Notes: a model not told the origin generated them from the sequence alone. A stretch of DNA of 64,000 nucleotides from Citrobacter sp. Marseille-Q6884 (GCF_945906775.1 NZ_CAMDRE010000001.1:2666001-2730000), one strand, 5' to 3'. Positions 52,823 to 62,270 are shown, counted from the first letter of the stretch. Made by a program: numbers and translations.

Positions 52823-53500
52823 TCAGATTTCAGACCATTCACGCAGCAGGTTATGGTAGAGATTGAGCAATGACAGGATCTCTGTACTTTCTCCGTGACG
52901 CGCTTTCAGGGACTGGATGTTTTTATCCAGCTCAAAGAGCATGGCGCGGTTTTTATCGTCGCGGATCATCGACTGGATCCACATAAATGATGCCACGCGA
53001 ACGCCGCGCGTAACCGGCGTGACGCAATGCAGGCTGCTGGAGGGGTAGAGGACCAGGTCGCCAGCGGGAAGCTTAACCGCATGCTGCCCGTAGGTGTCAT
53101 TCACCAGCAGTTCACCGCCGTCATAGCTGTCGGGATCGTTTAAGAATAAGGTGGCCGACAGATCGGTGCGCATCCAGCCGTTTTCCGGGTGGCTGCGGAC
53201 CGCGCCATCAACGTGAAAGCCGTAAGTCTCGTTGTTCTGATAACGATTGAACAACGGCGTGGACAGTGTGCGGGGCAATGCGGCGGCAAAGAAGAGTGGG
53301 CTGTTATTCACGGCCGTCGTGACAGCTTTCTGTAATACCGCGTACCGTTCGCTAAGTGTATCAACCTGCTGGTTATTCTTGACCTGCGCCCCCTGAGCGC
53401 CCGTTGTTACGCGGCCATCAACCCAGTCAGCCGCATCCAGTTGTTCACGAAACCAGGCAACGTCCTGTGGCGATAAGACGCCGGGAATGTGGTACATCAT
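52823..53500 (-). CDS. ybiX: YbiX (PiuC), Fe(II)/2-oxoglutarate-dependent hydroxylase
   Basis: A 225-residue PKHD-type dioxygenase. Iron ligands appear as His96-x-Asp98 (GFHVDGAV) and His158 (SSLHCVTPV), with 2OG-binding Arg168. PiuC proteins are encoded next to TonB-dependent siderophore receptors and are iron-repressed; the natural substrate is unknown. It lies 43 bp after fiu on the same strand, probably one Fur-controlled transcript. MMYHIP gives two adjacent possible ATGs. Confidence 0.94.
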   Translation of the reverse strand: MMYHIPGVLSPQDVAWFREQLDAADWVDGRVTTGAQGAQVKNNQQVDTLSERYAVLQKAVTTAVNNSPLFFAAALPRTLSTPLFNRYQNNETYGFHVDGAVRSHPENGWMRTDLSATLFLNDPDSYDGGELLVNDTYGQHAVKLPAGDLVLYPSSSLHCVTPVTRGVRVASFMWIQSMIRDDKNRAMLFELDKNIQSLKARHGESTEILSLLNLYHNLLREWSEI

Positions 53501-53543
53501 CAGTATCTCTCCTGAAAGTGGGGCTTACGCCCCACATGATGAA

Positions 53544-55829
53544 TCAGAAATGCATATTTGCGGTGAGCAGGAAGGTTCTTGGCTCACCCGGGTGGTAACG
53601 GTATCCGCTCTTGTTGATCGAGGAGACATAGTCGGTGTCGAACAGGTTGTAGACGTTGAGCTGGAAGTCGAGGTTGCGGTTCACGCGATAGCCCAGCTTG
53701 GCGTCAGCTACCCAATAGCCTTCGGTATAGGATGGCGTGCCCACGGCACCGTCCGATCCGCGATGCATACTGCCGACATAGCGTGCGCCTGCGCCAACTG
53801 ATAGATCATCGGTGGCCTGATACTGGCTCCACAACGTGAATGCATGCTCCGGTGTATACGGCAGAGAGGACGAGCCATCCTGAGCGACATCTTTTCCGTT
53901 GTGTACCGTGGCGCGTTGCTGGGTGTAACCCCCAATCACCTGCCACGCCGGGGTGATATTCCCGGCGACAGAGAGTTCATACCCTTCAACACGTTTTTCA
54001 CCATATTGGGAGTAGGTTCCGTCGTCGTTCTGTTCAACTTCATTCTCGATATCCGTACGGAAAATCGCGGCGGTAAGCAGCAGGCGTTTATCCATGACTT
54101 CCCATTTGGTGCCGATTTCACTGGTTTTCGCTTTTTGCGGTTTGAAATCGGTACGGTTGGCGCTGTTACCGGTTCCGCTCTGCGCCAGGGCAAAATTGCT
54201 GCCACCCGGTGGTTGCTGAGAAACGGCGTAGTTAATGTAAACGTTGCCGTTATCCGTCAGATGATAGAGCGCCCCGGCTTTCCAGTTCACCAGATTCCCT
54301 GATTTCGCGGTATCAACGGTGGTGACCGGTGTACCTTTAGCAGCGCCCGTCGGGCATGCGACAGCGCCGCGACCGGAAGCGCCGCATGCGGTCGCGCTGT
54401 CATACTCGGTGCGGTAATTGTCGAGACGAATACCGCCGTTCAGCTCAAATTCACGTGTAATTTGCAGCGTATCGAAGGCGTAAATGCCGAAGGTATCCGT
54501 CTGTCCGTTAGCGTTTGCGCCGTTACGGGTCAATCCGCCAATACTCACGTTGCTGTTGGGATGGTAAATATTGACCGGTGGCGGCGTGAGAGGCACCACG
54601 CCGTAGTTGGTCTGCGTTTCACGTGTAAACTCAACGCCGCTGCTAATATCATGCCCGATCGAGCCGGTATAAAATTTTGAGGTCAGGTTAGTCTGGTTGG
54701 TCAGGATTTTATTGCTGACATCTTTTGTATTGGCCAGCCGTGACCAGGTCCAGGTATCGACACTGCTGGTCGGTTGCGTGATGTTTGATGCGCCGCCCAT
54801 CACCGCCGTCATCAGATAATCCTGTTTAATGCGTGACCAGCGCGTGGTGTTACGAAGCGTCGTGCTGTCGTTCAGATCATGCTCAAAGCGCATCGTCGCG
54901 GTATCGGTCGTAGAGTCGTCGTAATCCGAATCGGTGCCATAGAAATTATGCGTATCCACTTTCCCGGAATGATTCAACGCGGACGTTCCTGCGGAAGGTG
55001 CCGAATATCCCGGCAGACCGATGGTCGGAATGCCGCCGTCCGGCGTGTTGTGCTGGGTGACATGCAGATAGTTCAGATACAGACGATTTTCGGTCCCTAA
55101 ACCAAAGGCGATAGATGGCGCAACGCCGTAGCGTTCATTTTTAATGTTATCGCGCCCGGCATCATGTGTTTTTTCCCCCATCAGGTTTAACCGCGCAGCG
55201 GTGGTATCACCGATAACCTGATTGATATCCAGCGTCCCCCGGCGGAACCAGGCGCTACCGACGCTGGCGGAGGCATCAATGCCGGAATCCGTACGAGGCT
55301 GTTTACTGATCATGTTGATCGAGCCTGTCGGTGCGCTGCGGCCGTAATCGGTACCGGATGGACCTTTGATCACTTCGACCTGTTCGGTATTGAAGGTATC
55401 GCGTGTGACGCTACCGATATCGCGAATCCCGTCGATATAAATACTGTTGGATGTATCCGCTCCGCGCATGTAAACAGCGTCACCGGTGGTGGAGTTACCG
55501 TTCTCGCCGGCGAAAAATGCGCCCACGCCCGGTACGTTTTTCAACGCATCGGTCAGGTTTGTGGCCCCTTGATCCTTAATAACCTGCTCAGAAATCACCG
55601 TCATGGTGCGCGTGGTATCGGCGATCGGACGGGAGAACTTTGGATCGGCTGACTGGGTGGGGGCATACAGCGAGGGTTTGGCCGCTTCGACGACCAGTGT
55701 ATCTTCCTGCTTCTTATCCTGATCGCCAGCGGCAACGGCCTGAGCGACCGGAGACAAGCCGATGCATAGACCGGCAAAAAAAGTCAGTGAATGAAAGCTG
55801 CTGGACGGCAGGTTGCGATTTTTATCCAT
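53544..55829 (-). CDS. fiu: Fiu, TonB-dependent catecholate siderophore receptor
   Basis: An outer-membrane receptor for monomeric catechols such as dihydroxybenzoylserine, also an entry route for catechol cephalosporins. With the start at MDKNRNLPSS it has 761 residues. A signal peptide ends near AQAVA, then the TonB box DTLVVEA, and the plug domain (about 70-190: TMTVISEQVIKDQGATNLTDAL..., VEVIKGPSGTDYGRSAPTGSINMISK). A 22-strand barrel ends in the aromatic C-terminus NMHF. The frame is open a further 42 codons across the Fur boxes; that extension is rejected. Confidence 0.96.
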   Translation of the reverse strand: MDKNRNLPSSSFHSLTFFAGLCIGLSPVAQAVAAGDQDKKQEDTLVVEAAKPSLYAPTQSADPKFSRPIADTTRTMTVISEQVIKDQGATNLTDALKNVPGVGAFFAGENGNSTTGDAVYMRGADTSNSIYIDGIRDIGSVTRDTFNTEQVEVIKGPSGTDYGRSAPTGSINMISKQPRTDSGIDASASVGSAWFRRGTLDINQVIGDTTAARLNLMGEKTHDAGRDNIKNERYGVAPSIAFGLGTENRLYLNYLHVTQHNTPDGGIPTIGLPGYSAPSAGTSALNHSGKVDTHNFYGTDSDYDDSTTDTATMRFEHDLNDSTTLRNTTRWSRIKQDYLMTAVMGGASNITQPTSSVDTWTWSRLANTKDVSNKILTNQTNLTSKFYTGSIGHDISSGVEFTRETQTNYGVVPLTPPPVNIYHPNSNVSIGGLTRNGANANGQTDTFGIYAFDTLQITREFELNGGIRLDNYRTEYDSATACGASGRGAVACPTGAAKGTPVTTVDTAKSGNLVNWKAGALYHLTDNGNVYINYAVSQQPPGGSNFALAQSGTGNSANRTDFKPQKAKTSEIGTKWEVMDKRLLLTAAIFRTDIENEVEQNDDGTYSQYGEKRVEGYELSVAGNITPAWQVIGGYTQQRATVHNGKDVAQDGSSSLPYTPEHAFTLWSQYQATDDLSVGAGARYVGSMHRGSDGAVGTPSYTEGYWVADAKLGYRVNRNLDFQLNVYNLFDTDYVSSINKSGYRYHPGEPRTFLLTANMHF

Positions 55830-55934
55830 ATTAATGAGTAACTTATTATTTTTTGAGTTGAAGGTTTCACTCGTGCGAAGGGACATCTCTGTGGATGTTA
55901 AACCTGCAGGTCTCGCCGTCATGAATGCGTAATT

Positions 55935-55959
55935 GATAATGATTTTGATAAGCATTATT
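55935..55959. promoter_or_regulatory. Overlapping Fur boxes upstream of fiu
   Basis: Two 19-bp Fur-type matches overlap in a 6-bp step. Positions 55935-55953 match the consensus at 14 of 19 bases and 55941-55959 at 15 of 19. They lie about 105 bp before the fiu start and fit iron repression of fiu-ybiX. Confidence 0.82.
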
Positions 55960-56067
55960 AATCAGTGCGACTTTTTAGCATTCATTAATTCAAAAATAAA
56001 TACATTTATTTACACTGGATTCAAAATCTCAACATGATGGTTACAATTTGAGCGGGAATCGATAAGG

Positions 56068-56101
56068 CAGAAAGAAAACTGCATTCAGGACGAATGCAGT
56101 T
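56068..56101 (-). terminator. Terminator of mcbA
   Basis: A 10-bp perfect stem (AACTGCATTC/GAATGCAGTT, 5-base loop) lies 15 bases past the mcbA stop and is followed on the minus strand by TTCTTTCT. Confidence 0.88.
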
Positions 56102-56115
56102 GAGGTGGGGGAGAG

Positions 56116-56376
56116 CTATTTGTAGATAGTTGCTGTACCGTACATCTGGTTTTTGCCGCCAGCAGAATTAACCACAAAGCCTTTTGCGCCTTGTTCTTTC
56201 GCTTTTTCCGCTAGTTTGTCTTCGAGGTCACTCAGACTGGACGCTCCTGTAGCGGAAATAGTACCGGAAGCTTGTAGCTGACCGGTTGCAGGGCTGGTGG
56301 TTGGCGGAGCAGCAAAAGAAGCAAATGTCATGCCGGTGAGCAAGGCTGCGGCAAGCAACGTGAGGCATTTCTTCAT
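56116..56376 (-). CDS. mcbA: McbA (YbiM), DUF1471 periplasmic protein
   Basis: An 86-residue secreted protein. The signal peptide MKKCLTLLAAALLTGMTFASFA is followed by APP and a DUF1471 domain, GTISATGASSLSDLEDKLAEKAKEQGAKGFVVNSAGGKNQMYGTATIYK. E. coli McbA is an MqsR/McbR-linked protein that limits colanic-acid mucoidy and biofilm overgrowth. The frame starts 21 codons upstream, but the signal peptide and homologues fix the start at MKKCLT. Convergent with nothing close; divergent from rlmF. Confidence 0.94.
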   Translation of the reverse strand: MKKCLTLLAAALLTGMTFASFAAPPTTSPATGQLQASGTISATGASSLSDLEDKLAEKAKEQGAKGFVVNSAGGKNQMYGTATIYK

Positions 56377-56589
56377 GATGATATCCTCTGAAAAACAACG
56401 GGTGGTGCCTGATAAGTTTAGGACGTCATCGCAGGACATTTACCGCAAAAAATTGATGATGAAGTGAGCGTTTTTTGAACAACTCTGTTTGATCAATCCA
56501 GGCAGAAAAAAAACAGATTTTCCCTACGGTGTGTGTTTACCGCGTAACGTTATGCGGGTATCTTACGCCGCTGTTAAAAGGAGAAAGTT

Positions 56590-57516
56590 ATGCCCCCTCA
56601 GAAACCGGGATTGCACCCACGCAACCGCCATAATGGCCGTTACGATCTTGCCACTTTATGCCAGGTTACGCCCGAACTGACACCATTTCTCACCCTGACA
56701 CCAGGCGGTGAGCAGAGTGTTGATTTTGCTAATCCGCAGGCAGTAAAGGCGCTGAACAAAGCATTGCTGGCGCATTATTATGCGGTGGCAAACTGGGATA
56801 TTCCAGAAGGTTTCCTGTGTCCACCGGTACCTGGCCGTGCGGATTACATTCATCATCTGGCTGATCTGTTGGGTGAAACGACGGGCACGATTCCAGACAA
56901 TGCGAGCGTGCTGGATATTGGGGTAGGGGCAAACTGCATTTATCCGTTGATTGGCGTGCATGAATACGGCTGGCGTTTTACCGGTAGTGAGACCAGCAGC
57001 GAGGCGTTTAGCAGCGCGCAGGCAATCATCAATGCCAATCCGGGTTTAACCCGCGCCATTCGCCTGCGTCGTCAGAAAGATGCATCTGCGATTTTCGCGG
57101 GCATTATTCATAAAAACGAACAGTACGAAGCGACGCTGTGCAACCCTCCGTTCCATGACTCGGCGGCTTCCGCCCGTGCAGGCAGTGAGCGTAAGCGCCG
57201 TAACCTGGGGCAGGATAAAGATGATGCGCTGAACTTTGGCGGGCAGCAGCAGGAACTCTGGTGTGAAGGCGGTGAAGTGGCGTTTATCAAGAAAATGATC
57301 GCCGAAAGCCAGGTCTTTGGTCGCCAGGTGATGTGGTTTACTACGCTGGTGTCGCGGGGTGAAAACCTGCCGCCGCTGTACCATGCGTTAACCGACGCAG
57401 GCGCCGTGAAAGTGGTTAAAAAAGAGATGGCCCAGGGGCAGAAGCAGAGTCGCTTCATTGCCTGGACCTTTATGGATAACGATCAGCGCCGCCGTTTTAT
57501 GGCACGTAAACGCTAA
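56590..57516 (+). CDS. rlmF: 23S rRNA (adenine-1618 N6)-methyltransferase RlmF
   Basis: Methylates A1618 of 23S rRNA. The 308-residue SAM-dependent enzyme has DIGVGANCIYPLIG (about 106-119) as the SAM-binding motif I and the amino-methyltransferase catalytic motif NPPF in ATLCNPPFHDSAA (about 184). The C-terminus is basic (RRRFMARKR). AAAAGGAG precedes the ATG. Its 3' end overlaps that of ybiO by 4 bp. Confidence 0.96.
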   Translation: MPPQKPGLHPRNRHNGRYDLATLCQVTPELTPFLTLTPGGEQSVDFANPQAVKALNKALLAHYYAVANWDIPEGFLCPPVPGRADYIHHLADLLGETTGTIPDNASVLDIGVGANCIYPLIGVHEYGWRFTGSETSSEAFSSAQAIINANPGLTRAIRLRRQKDASAIFAGIIHKNEQYEATLCNPPFHDSAASARAGSERKRRNLGQDKDDALNFGGQQQELWCEGGEVAFIKKMIAESQVFGRQVMWFTTLVSRGENLPPLYHALTDAGAVKVVKKEMAQGQKQSRFIAWTFMDNDQRRRFMARKR

Positions 57517-59747
57517 ATCGTTGGCTCAGTCGGCGGCAGCTGCCCGGCTGTCGGCGTTGGGTTATTCACCGGTGCAGGCAAGACCTGATAGGTCTGCACC
57601 GGTGCGCGTACGCAGGCCAGATCAAAGTGTTTTTTTACCTGGCTGTCGAGCGCAAAACGTACCGTCCATTGCTTCAGTGGCAATGTGGTAAACGAGACCC
57701 GCAGCGTAAACGCCGTGTTGGTTAAGCCAACAATCCCGGCAAAGGACGGCTCGCCAATAATGAGTCCCCGAATATCTTCCATCTCCATCACCGCCGCGAC
57801 CGCATCTTTTAGCGCCTGATTCGCTTTATCTGCATCCTCATGGCGATCCACATCGTAGTTGGCAACCACCGATCCAATACCGCGAACAAAGTTGGCGAAG
57901 GTCGTTATCGAAGACCAGGGGATGATATGGTACGCGCCGGTATCCTGTCGCACGCCCACCGAGCGGATCGACATGCGCTCAACCGTACCGGTTAGCGGGC
58001 CGATGGTCACCAGATCGCCGGTGTTCATGCCATTTTCAAACTGAATGAAAATCCCGGTAATAATATCTTTTACCAGCGTTTGCGAACCAAAAGAGATCGC
58101 CAGCCCCAGCGCGCCAGCGCCCGCCAGTAACGGCGCAATGTTAACCCCAATTTCTGACAGTACGATCATAATGGTGATGGTACTGATAATCACCGCCAGC
58201 GCGTTGCGAAACAGCGTCAGCAGTGTGCGAGTACGGGCGCTGGGGAGCGGGCGGCCATGAATATCAGAAGCCAGCCGGTTTTCAATCAGGCTGGCAAGAA
58301 TGGTCCAGCCGATGGCGGAGAAGAATAAGATCAACGCGATGCGGATCAGGATATCAACGGTCTTTTCACCCGCGCCGTAGTGCAGCCAGTTCCAGAAGTC
58401 GAACAGACCCCAGGCATTGAGTAGCAGCATTACGGCGACGCAGACGGTGAGGATCCGCGCAACGCTTAACGCCGTCGATAACCAGCCATTCAGTCGCTTT
58501 TGTAATTCCGGGTAGCTGCGCTGGGTATGTGGCGACAACGTAATGGTTTTGGCTATCCAGCGGGACAACATGCCAGAAACAAAGGCAGCAATGCCGATGA
58601 TCACCAGGCTGCGTAACGTCGCGCCCATCATGAATTTCAGGCTATTGCCGGGGTCGAACAGCGAGAAGAAAAACAGCACAATGAAATAGGCGCTGGCCAG
58701 CCAGTGCCAGACCAGTGCAAAGGCGCGAATAAACAGACTAAAAAACGCTAATGACCTTTCCGCCAGGCTCTGCAAATGCTGCGTAATCTCTTTTTTGTTT
58801 TTGAAGATCAGATACAACGCCCACAGCGTAATGCACAACATGATGATGACGTTTGCCATCGCGCCGACCTGCACATTGACCTGATTCGAAACAATGGGAA
58901 CCACCACAATAAGCCCGTAGCCAATCAGACTGCTTAAGGAACTCAGACGACGATTCCAGTAGCGCGCGCCAGCATCCTGAATAGTAAAGGGGCGCAGCTC
59001 CGCCACCGACGGGCAAAATATCAGGCGCAAAATGGCCTTGAAGAACTCAATCAGCGCGAAAGCATTGAGAAACAGACTTTGCTGGAAGGCGATAGTCCGG
59101 CTACCGGCATTCATTTTGTCACTCAGTATCTGCCCGACGAACAGCGTGAGTGCCAGCAGCAGTAAGTCGATTATAAACGCGCCGATGATCATCGCAGGCA
59201 GCTGTAGCCAATTGCTGCGTTCACGGTTTTTTCGGCGCGCCCATTGCCCCATTTTGCGATACAACGGCAGTGCGCACAGGCGTATCAGCCAATAGAATCC
59301 AAACACGGATGCGGCCAGCATGAAAAAATGGGTCAGGGCATTGGTAAAGGTTTGCGAATTAAATGTTTTGTGCGGCGAGTCAGTGATGTTGCGATAGAGC
59401 TGGGCAAAACGGCTGGAGAGGGCCTCGCCATAGTGACGACTGACATCCGTCACGTTTTCCAGTACGGTTTTTTCTTCTGTCAGTGTGGGAGGAACGATGA
59501 CTGGCACGGGGTCGGGGGGCGGCGTGGACGCAACTTTTCGCAACTGATCTATCAGCTCCTGACGTGAGGTCTCATTCTCCAGTACGTCAGCCAGTGCGCC
59601 ATAGGCGGCTTTCTTTTGTTCTACATCAGGTTCTGCCGCGGGTGCGGATTGTGGACTGGCTGACGTCGTTGGCGTCACGCCGGGTATCGTCACCGCATGA
59701 GCCGGAACGCTCAGCAGGCAAAAGAAGATGAACAGGATCCACCGCAT
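57513..59747 (-). CDS. ybiO: YbiO, MscS-family mechanosensitive channel
   Basis: A large MscS-type channel of 744 residues. A signal peptide (MRWILFIFFCLLSVPAHA) leads into a periplasmic segment (to about 120), many membrane helices, and the pore block IAPLLAGAGALGLAISFGSQTLVKDIITGIFIQFENGMNTGDLVTIG. A cytoplasmic domain of MscS type follows, and a Pro/Thr tail. E. coli YbiO forms conductance channels seen when MscL, MscS and others are absent. The start at MRWILF with GGGAGGAGT is preferred over MGGV 4 codons earlier. Confidence 0.94.
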   Translation of the reverse strand: MRWILFIFFCLLSVPAHAVTIPGVTPTTSASPQSAPAAEPDVEQKKAAYGALADVLENETSRQELIDQLRKVASTPPPDPVPVIVPPTLTEEKTVLENVTDVSRHYGEALSSRFAQLYRNITDSPHKTFNSQTFTNALTHFFMLAASVFGFYWLIRLCALPLYRKMGQWARRKNRERSNWLQLPAMIIGAFIIDLLLLALTLFVGQILSDKMNAGSRTIAFQQSLFLNAFALIEFFKAILRLIFCPSVAELRPFTIQDAGARYWNRRLSSLSSLIGYGLIVVVPIVSNQVNVQVGAMANVIIMLCITLWALYLIFKNKKEITQHLQSLAERSLAFFSLFIRAFALVWHWLASAYFIVLFFFSLFDPGNSLKFMMGATLRSLVIIGIAAFVSGMLSRWIAKTITLSPHTQRSYPELQKRLNGWLSTALSVARILTVCVAVMLLLNAWGLFDFWNWLHYGAGEKTVDILIRIALILFFSAIGWTILASLIENRLASDIHGRPLPSARTRTLLTLFRNALAVIISTITIMIVLSEIGVNIAPLLAGAGALGLAISFGSQTLVKDIITGIFIQFENGMNTGDLVTIGPLTGTVERMSIRSVGVRQDTGAYHIIPWSSITTFANFVRGIGSVVANYDVDRHEDADKANQALKDAVAAVMEMEDIRGLIIGEPSFAGIVGLTNTAFTLRVSFTTLPLKQWTVRFALDSQVKKHFDLACVRAPVQTYQVLPAPVNNPTPTAGQLPPTEPTI

Positions 59748-59828
59748 GACTCCTCCCATGAGAAAACAAACGCAAAAGGATAAGTATAGATGTCAGGGCG
59801 GGAGAGGACTGAAATGAGAGGATTCTGG

Positions 59829-59857
59829 TGAAGAACCTCCCTTCAGGGGAAGGGAGG
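59829..59857 (-). terminator. Terminator of glnHPQ
   Basis: On the minus strand CCTCCCTT-(6)-AAGGGAGG is followed by TTCTTC, 9 bases after the glnQ stop. Confidence 0.75.
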
Positions 59858-59865
59858 TGTAAGCA

Positions 59866-60588
59866 TCAGGATACGTGCTGTAAAAATTCCTGCAGACGCT
59901 GGCTGGGCGGATTTTCAATCAGAGTTTGCGGATTACCGTCTTCCGCAATACGACCCTTATCAATGAAAATCAGGCGTGAGGCCACTTTCTCAGCAAAGCC
60001 GATTTCGTGGGTCACAATCACCATCGTCATCCCTTCTTCGGCCAGATCCTGCATAACCTTCAGGACTTCGTGACGCAGTTCCGGGTCAAGTGCAGACGTT
60101 GGCTCATCAAACAGCATCATTTTCGGCTTCACCGCCAGCGCACGGGCGATGGCCACACGCTGCTGCTGACCGCCTGAAAGTTCTGACGGGTAGTGGTGCG
60201 CGCGTTCAGCCAGACCGACTTTCGCCAACAGCTCTTTGGCCTGTTTCTCCGCCTGCTCTTTATTCGCTCCACGCACGCGCAATGGGCCAAACATGACGTT
60301 TTCCAGCGCTGTCAGATGCGGGAAGAGATAGAACTGCTGAAACACCATCCCTGCTTCCTGGCGGATTAACCGCTCGTCTACCTTCGGGTCGTTCACTTTC
60401 AGGCCGTCGACGATCAGATCGCCGGAAGTGATCTCTTCCAGCTTGTTAATGCAGCGTAGCAGCGTGGATTTACCGGAGCCAGACGGCCCGATAATCACGA
60501 CCACTTCACCCTGACCAATATTCAGGTCAATGTTATGCAGCACCTGGGTAGGACCAAAGTGCTTAGAGACATTTTTAAATTCAATCAC
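59866..60588 (-). CDS. glnQ: Glutamine ABC transporter ATPase GlnQ
   Basis: Energises glutamine import with GlnP and GlnH. The 240-residue ATPase has Walker A GPSGSGKST (about 34-42), Q-loop GMVFQQF, signature LSGGQQQRVAIARALA, and Walker B MLFDEPTSALDPE with VTHE. It overlaps glnP by 4 bp and is the last gene. Confidence 0.98.
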   Translation of the reverse strand: MIEFKNVSKHFGPTQVLHNIDLNIGQGEVVVIIGPSGSGKSTLLRCINKLEEITSGDLIVDGLKVNDPKVDERLIRQEAGMVFQQFYLFPHLTALENVMFGPLRVRGANKEQAEKQAKELLAKVGLAERAHHYPSELSGGQQQRVAIARALAVKPKMMLFDEPTSALDPELRHEVLKVMQDLAEEGMTMVIVTHEIGFAEKVASRLIFIDKGRIAEDGNPQTLIENPPSQRLQEFLQHVS

Positions 60589-61244
60589 AGGATTTTCATC
60601 CTTCTTTCCAGACGACGCAGAATGAAGCTCAGCACCAGCGTAATGATCAGATAGAACACCGCGACGGCGCTCCAGATTTCCAGTGCACGGAAGTTGCCGG
60701 CAATGATTTCCTGACCCTGACGGGTAAGTTCAGCGACGCCAATGACAATAAACAGCGAAGTATCTTTGATGCTGATGATCCACTGGTTGCCCAGCGGCGG
60801 CAGCATACGACGCAGCGCGAGAGGTAAAATAACGTGACGAATGGTCTCGGTACGTGAGAGGCCAAGCGCCAGTCCGGCTTCGCTGAAACCTTTATGTATT
60901 GAGAGTACCGCACCGCGCGTGATTTCCGCGATATAGGCACCTGAGTTAATCATGATGGTCACGACAGCGGCACTGAACGGATCAATGCGCAAATCGTTAA
61001 ACGCCATCGGCAGGGCGAAGTAAATAAACATCACCTGCACAACAATAGGCGTACCGCGGATGACTTCGATAAAAACCAGCGCAACGTGGTTGGCAATCCA
61101 ACCACCGAAGGTGCGCGCGAACCCTGCTGCGAGGCCGATAATCAGACCGCCAGCCAGACCGAGGACCGAAATCCACAGGGTCATTTTGGCGCCTTCTATC
61201 AGAAGCGGAATGGCGGGCCAGATGGCACTCCAGTCAAACTGCAT
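60585..61244 (-). CDS. glnP: Glutamine ABC permease GlnP
   Basis: A 219-residue inner-membrane permease of the polar amino-acid family with five or so helices. The EAA loop is EAGLALGLSRTETIRHVILPLALRRMLPPLGN (about 123-154). It forms a homodimer with GlnQ. It lies 108 bp after glnH, beyond a REP-like hairpin, and overlaps glnQ by 4 bp. Confidence 0.98.
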   Translation of the reverse strand: MQFDWSAIWPAIPLLIEGAKMTLWISVLGLAGGLIIGLAAGFARTFGGWIANHVALVFIEVIRGTPIVVQVMFIYFALPMAFNDLRIDPFSAAVVTIMINSGAYIAEITRGAVLSIHKGFSEAGLALGLSRTETIRHVILPLALRRMLPPLGNQWIISIKDTSLFIVIGVAELTRQGQEIIAGNFRALEIWSAVAVFYLIITLVLSFILRRLERRMKIL

Positions 61245-61308
61245 ATGTCGTTCCTGTTACCGTGGTGAGAAAAACAATGAGCCATAACGTGATGACTCAA
61301 AATTGTAG

Positions 61309-61335
61309 GCCCGGTAAGCGTTGGCGTTACCGGGC
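61309..61335. repeat. REP-like hairpin between glnH and glnP
   Basis: GCCCGGTAAGCG...CGTTACCGGGC forms a palindromic unit inside the operon. Such structures commonly protect the upstream message from 3' decay, giving more binding protein than permease. Confidence 0.8.
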
Positions 61336-61352
61336 GTTACAGAACGCTCTTT

Positions 61353-62099
61353 TTATTTAGGTTCAGTACCGAACCATTTTTTGTAGATTTCGTTGTACGT
61401 ACCGTTCTCTTTCAGCGTTTTCAGCGCGCCGTTCACTTTCTCGCGCAGTTCATCGCTGCCTTTCGGGAACGCGATGCCATACTGCTGAGCTTCCAGAGAT
61501 TCGCCTACCGCTTTGAACTGACCGTTACCCGCGGTTTTGATGAAGTAAAGAATGTTTGGCGTATCATGCAGAACGGCGTCTGCGCGATTGGTACCCAGTT
61601 CCATATAGGCGTTATCGATGTTCGGGAACTGACGCAGATCTTTCGTTTTGATGTTCGCTTTTGCGTAATCGACAGAACCGGTGCCGCTCTTCACTGCGAC
61701 GACTTTGCCATCCAGATCTTTCACGCTTTTAACGTCGTTGTTGTTAGCCTTAACCATGACTAACAGACCGCTTTTATAGTAGCCGTCAGAGAAGTCGATC
61801 GCTTTTTTGCGCTCTTCAGTGATGGTGATACCCGCCAGTGCCAGGTCGATATTTTTGGTTTGCAGAGCCGGGATGATGCCGCTGAAATCCATTGGTTTCA
61901 GTTCATAATCCAGCTTCAGCTCTTTTGCGACGGCAGCCCACAGATCCACATCAAAACCGACATATTTGTCACCCTGTTTAAATTCAAACGGAACAAAGGC
62001 AGTGTCAGTTGCAACAACGAGTTTCTTATCCGCGGCATGAGAGGACACCGCAAAAGCCAGGGTCAGTGCAGCCAGTGAAACTTTTAATACAGACTTCAT
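61353..62099 (-). CDS. glnH: Glutamine-binding periplasmic protein GlnH
   Basis: A 248-residue substrate-binding protein. The signal peptide (residues 1-22) ends SSHA before ADKKLVVATDTAFVPFEFK. Ligand-binding blocks include FDVDLW, LALAGITITEERKKAIDFSDGYY (Arg and Thr contacts) and KSGTGSVDYAK. First gene of glnHPQ. The frame extends 26 codons upstream, but the signal peptide fixes the start. Confidence 0.98.
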   Translation of the reverse strand: MKSVLKVSLAALTLAFAVSSHAADKKLVVATDTAFVPFEFKQGDKYVGFDVDLWAAVAKELKLDYELKPMDFSGIIPALQTKNIDLALAGITITEERKKAIDFSDGYYKSGLLVMVKANNNDVKSVKDLDGKVVAVKSGTGSVDYAKANIKTKDLRQFPNIDNAYMELGTNRADAVLHDTPNILYFIKTAGNGQFKAVGESLEAQQYGIAFPKGSDELREKVNGALKTLKENGTYNEIYKKWFGTEPK

Positions 62100-62152
62100 A
62101 GCATTTCCTTTTATATCCACGGGGCGATCCCCTGCGAGAACACATAGCTTAA

Positions 62153-62168
62153 TGAAAAAATCGTGCCA
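62153..62168 (-). promoter_or_regulatory. Probable sigma-54 promoter of glnH
   Basis: On the minus strand TGGCACGATTTTTTCA keeps the -24 element TGGCAC with the right spacing to a weaker -12 (TTTCA instead of TTGCA). E. coli glnHp2 is a sigma-54 promoter with a similar sequence. Confidence 0.7.
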
Positions 62169-62255
62169 GTTTTGCAACCTATTGTTTTAAAAAGAGGGAT
62201 TCTCAATTTACTGCACAATAAGTAGGGCAGAACACGTGATTTGCACCTTTTCAGG

Positions 62256-62270
62256 GCACTCATTTGGTGC
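62256..62270. promoter_or_regulatory. NtrC-type enhancer site upstream of glnH
   Basis: GCACTCATTTGGTGC matches the NtrC consensus (GCACCATTTTGGTGC). More half-sites flank it: TTGCACC at 62241-62247 and GGTGCAAA just beyond. It sits about 90 bp upstream of the sigma-54 promoter, a normal enhancer distance. Confidence 0.72.
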
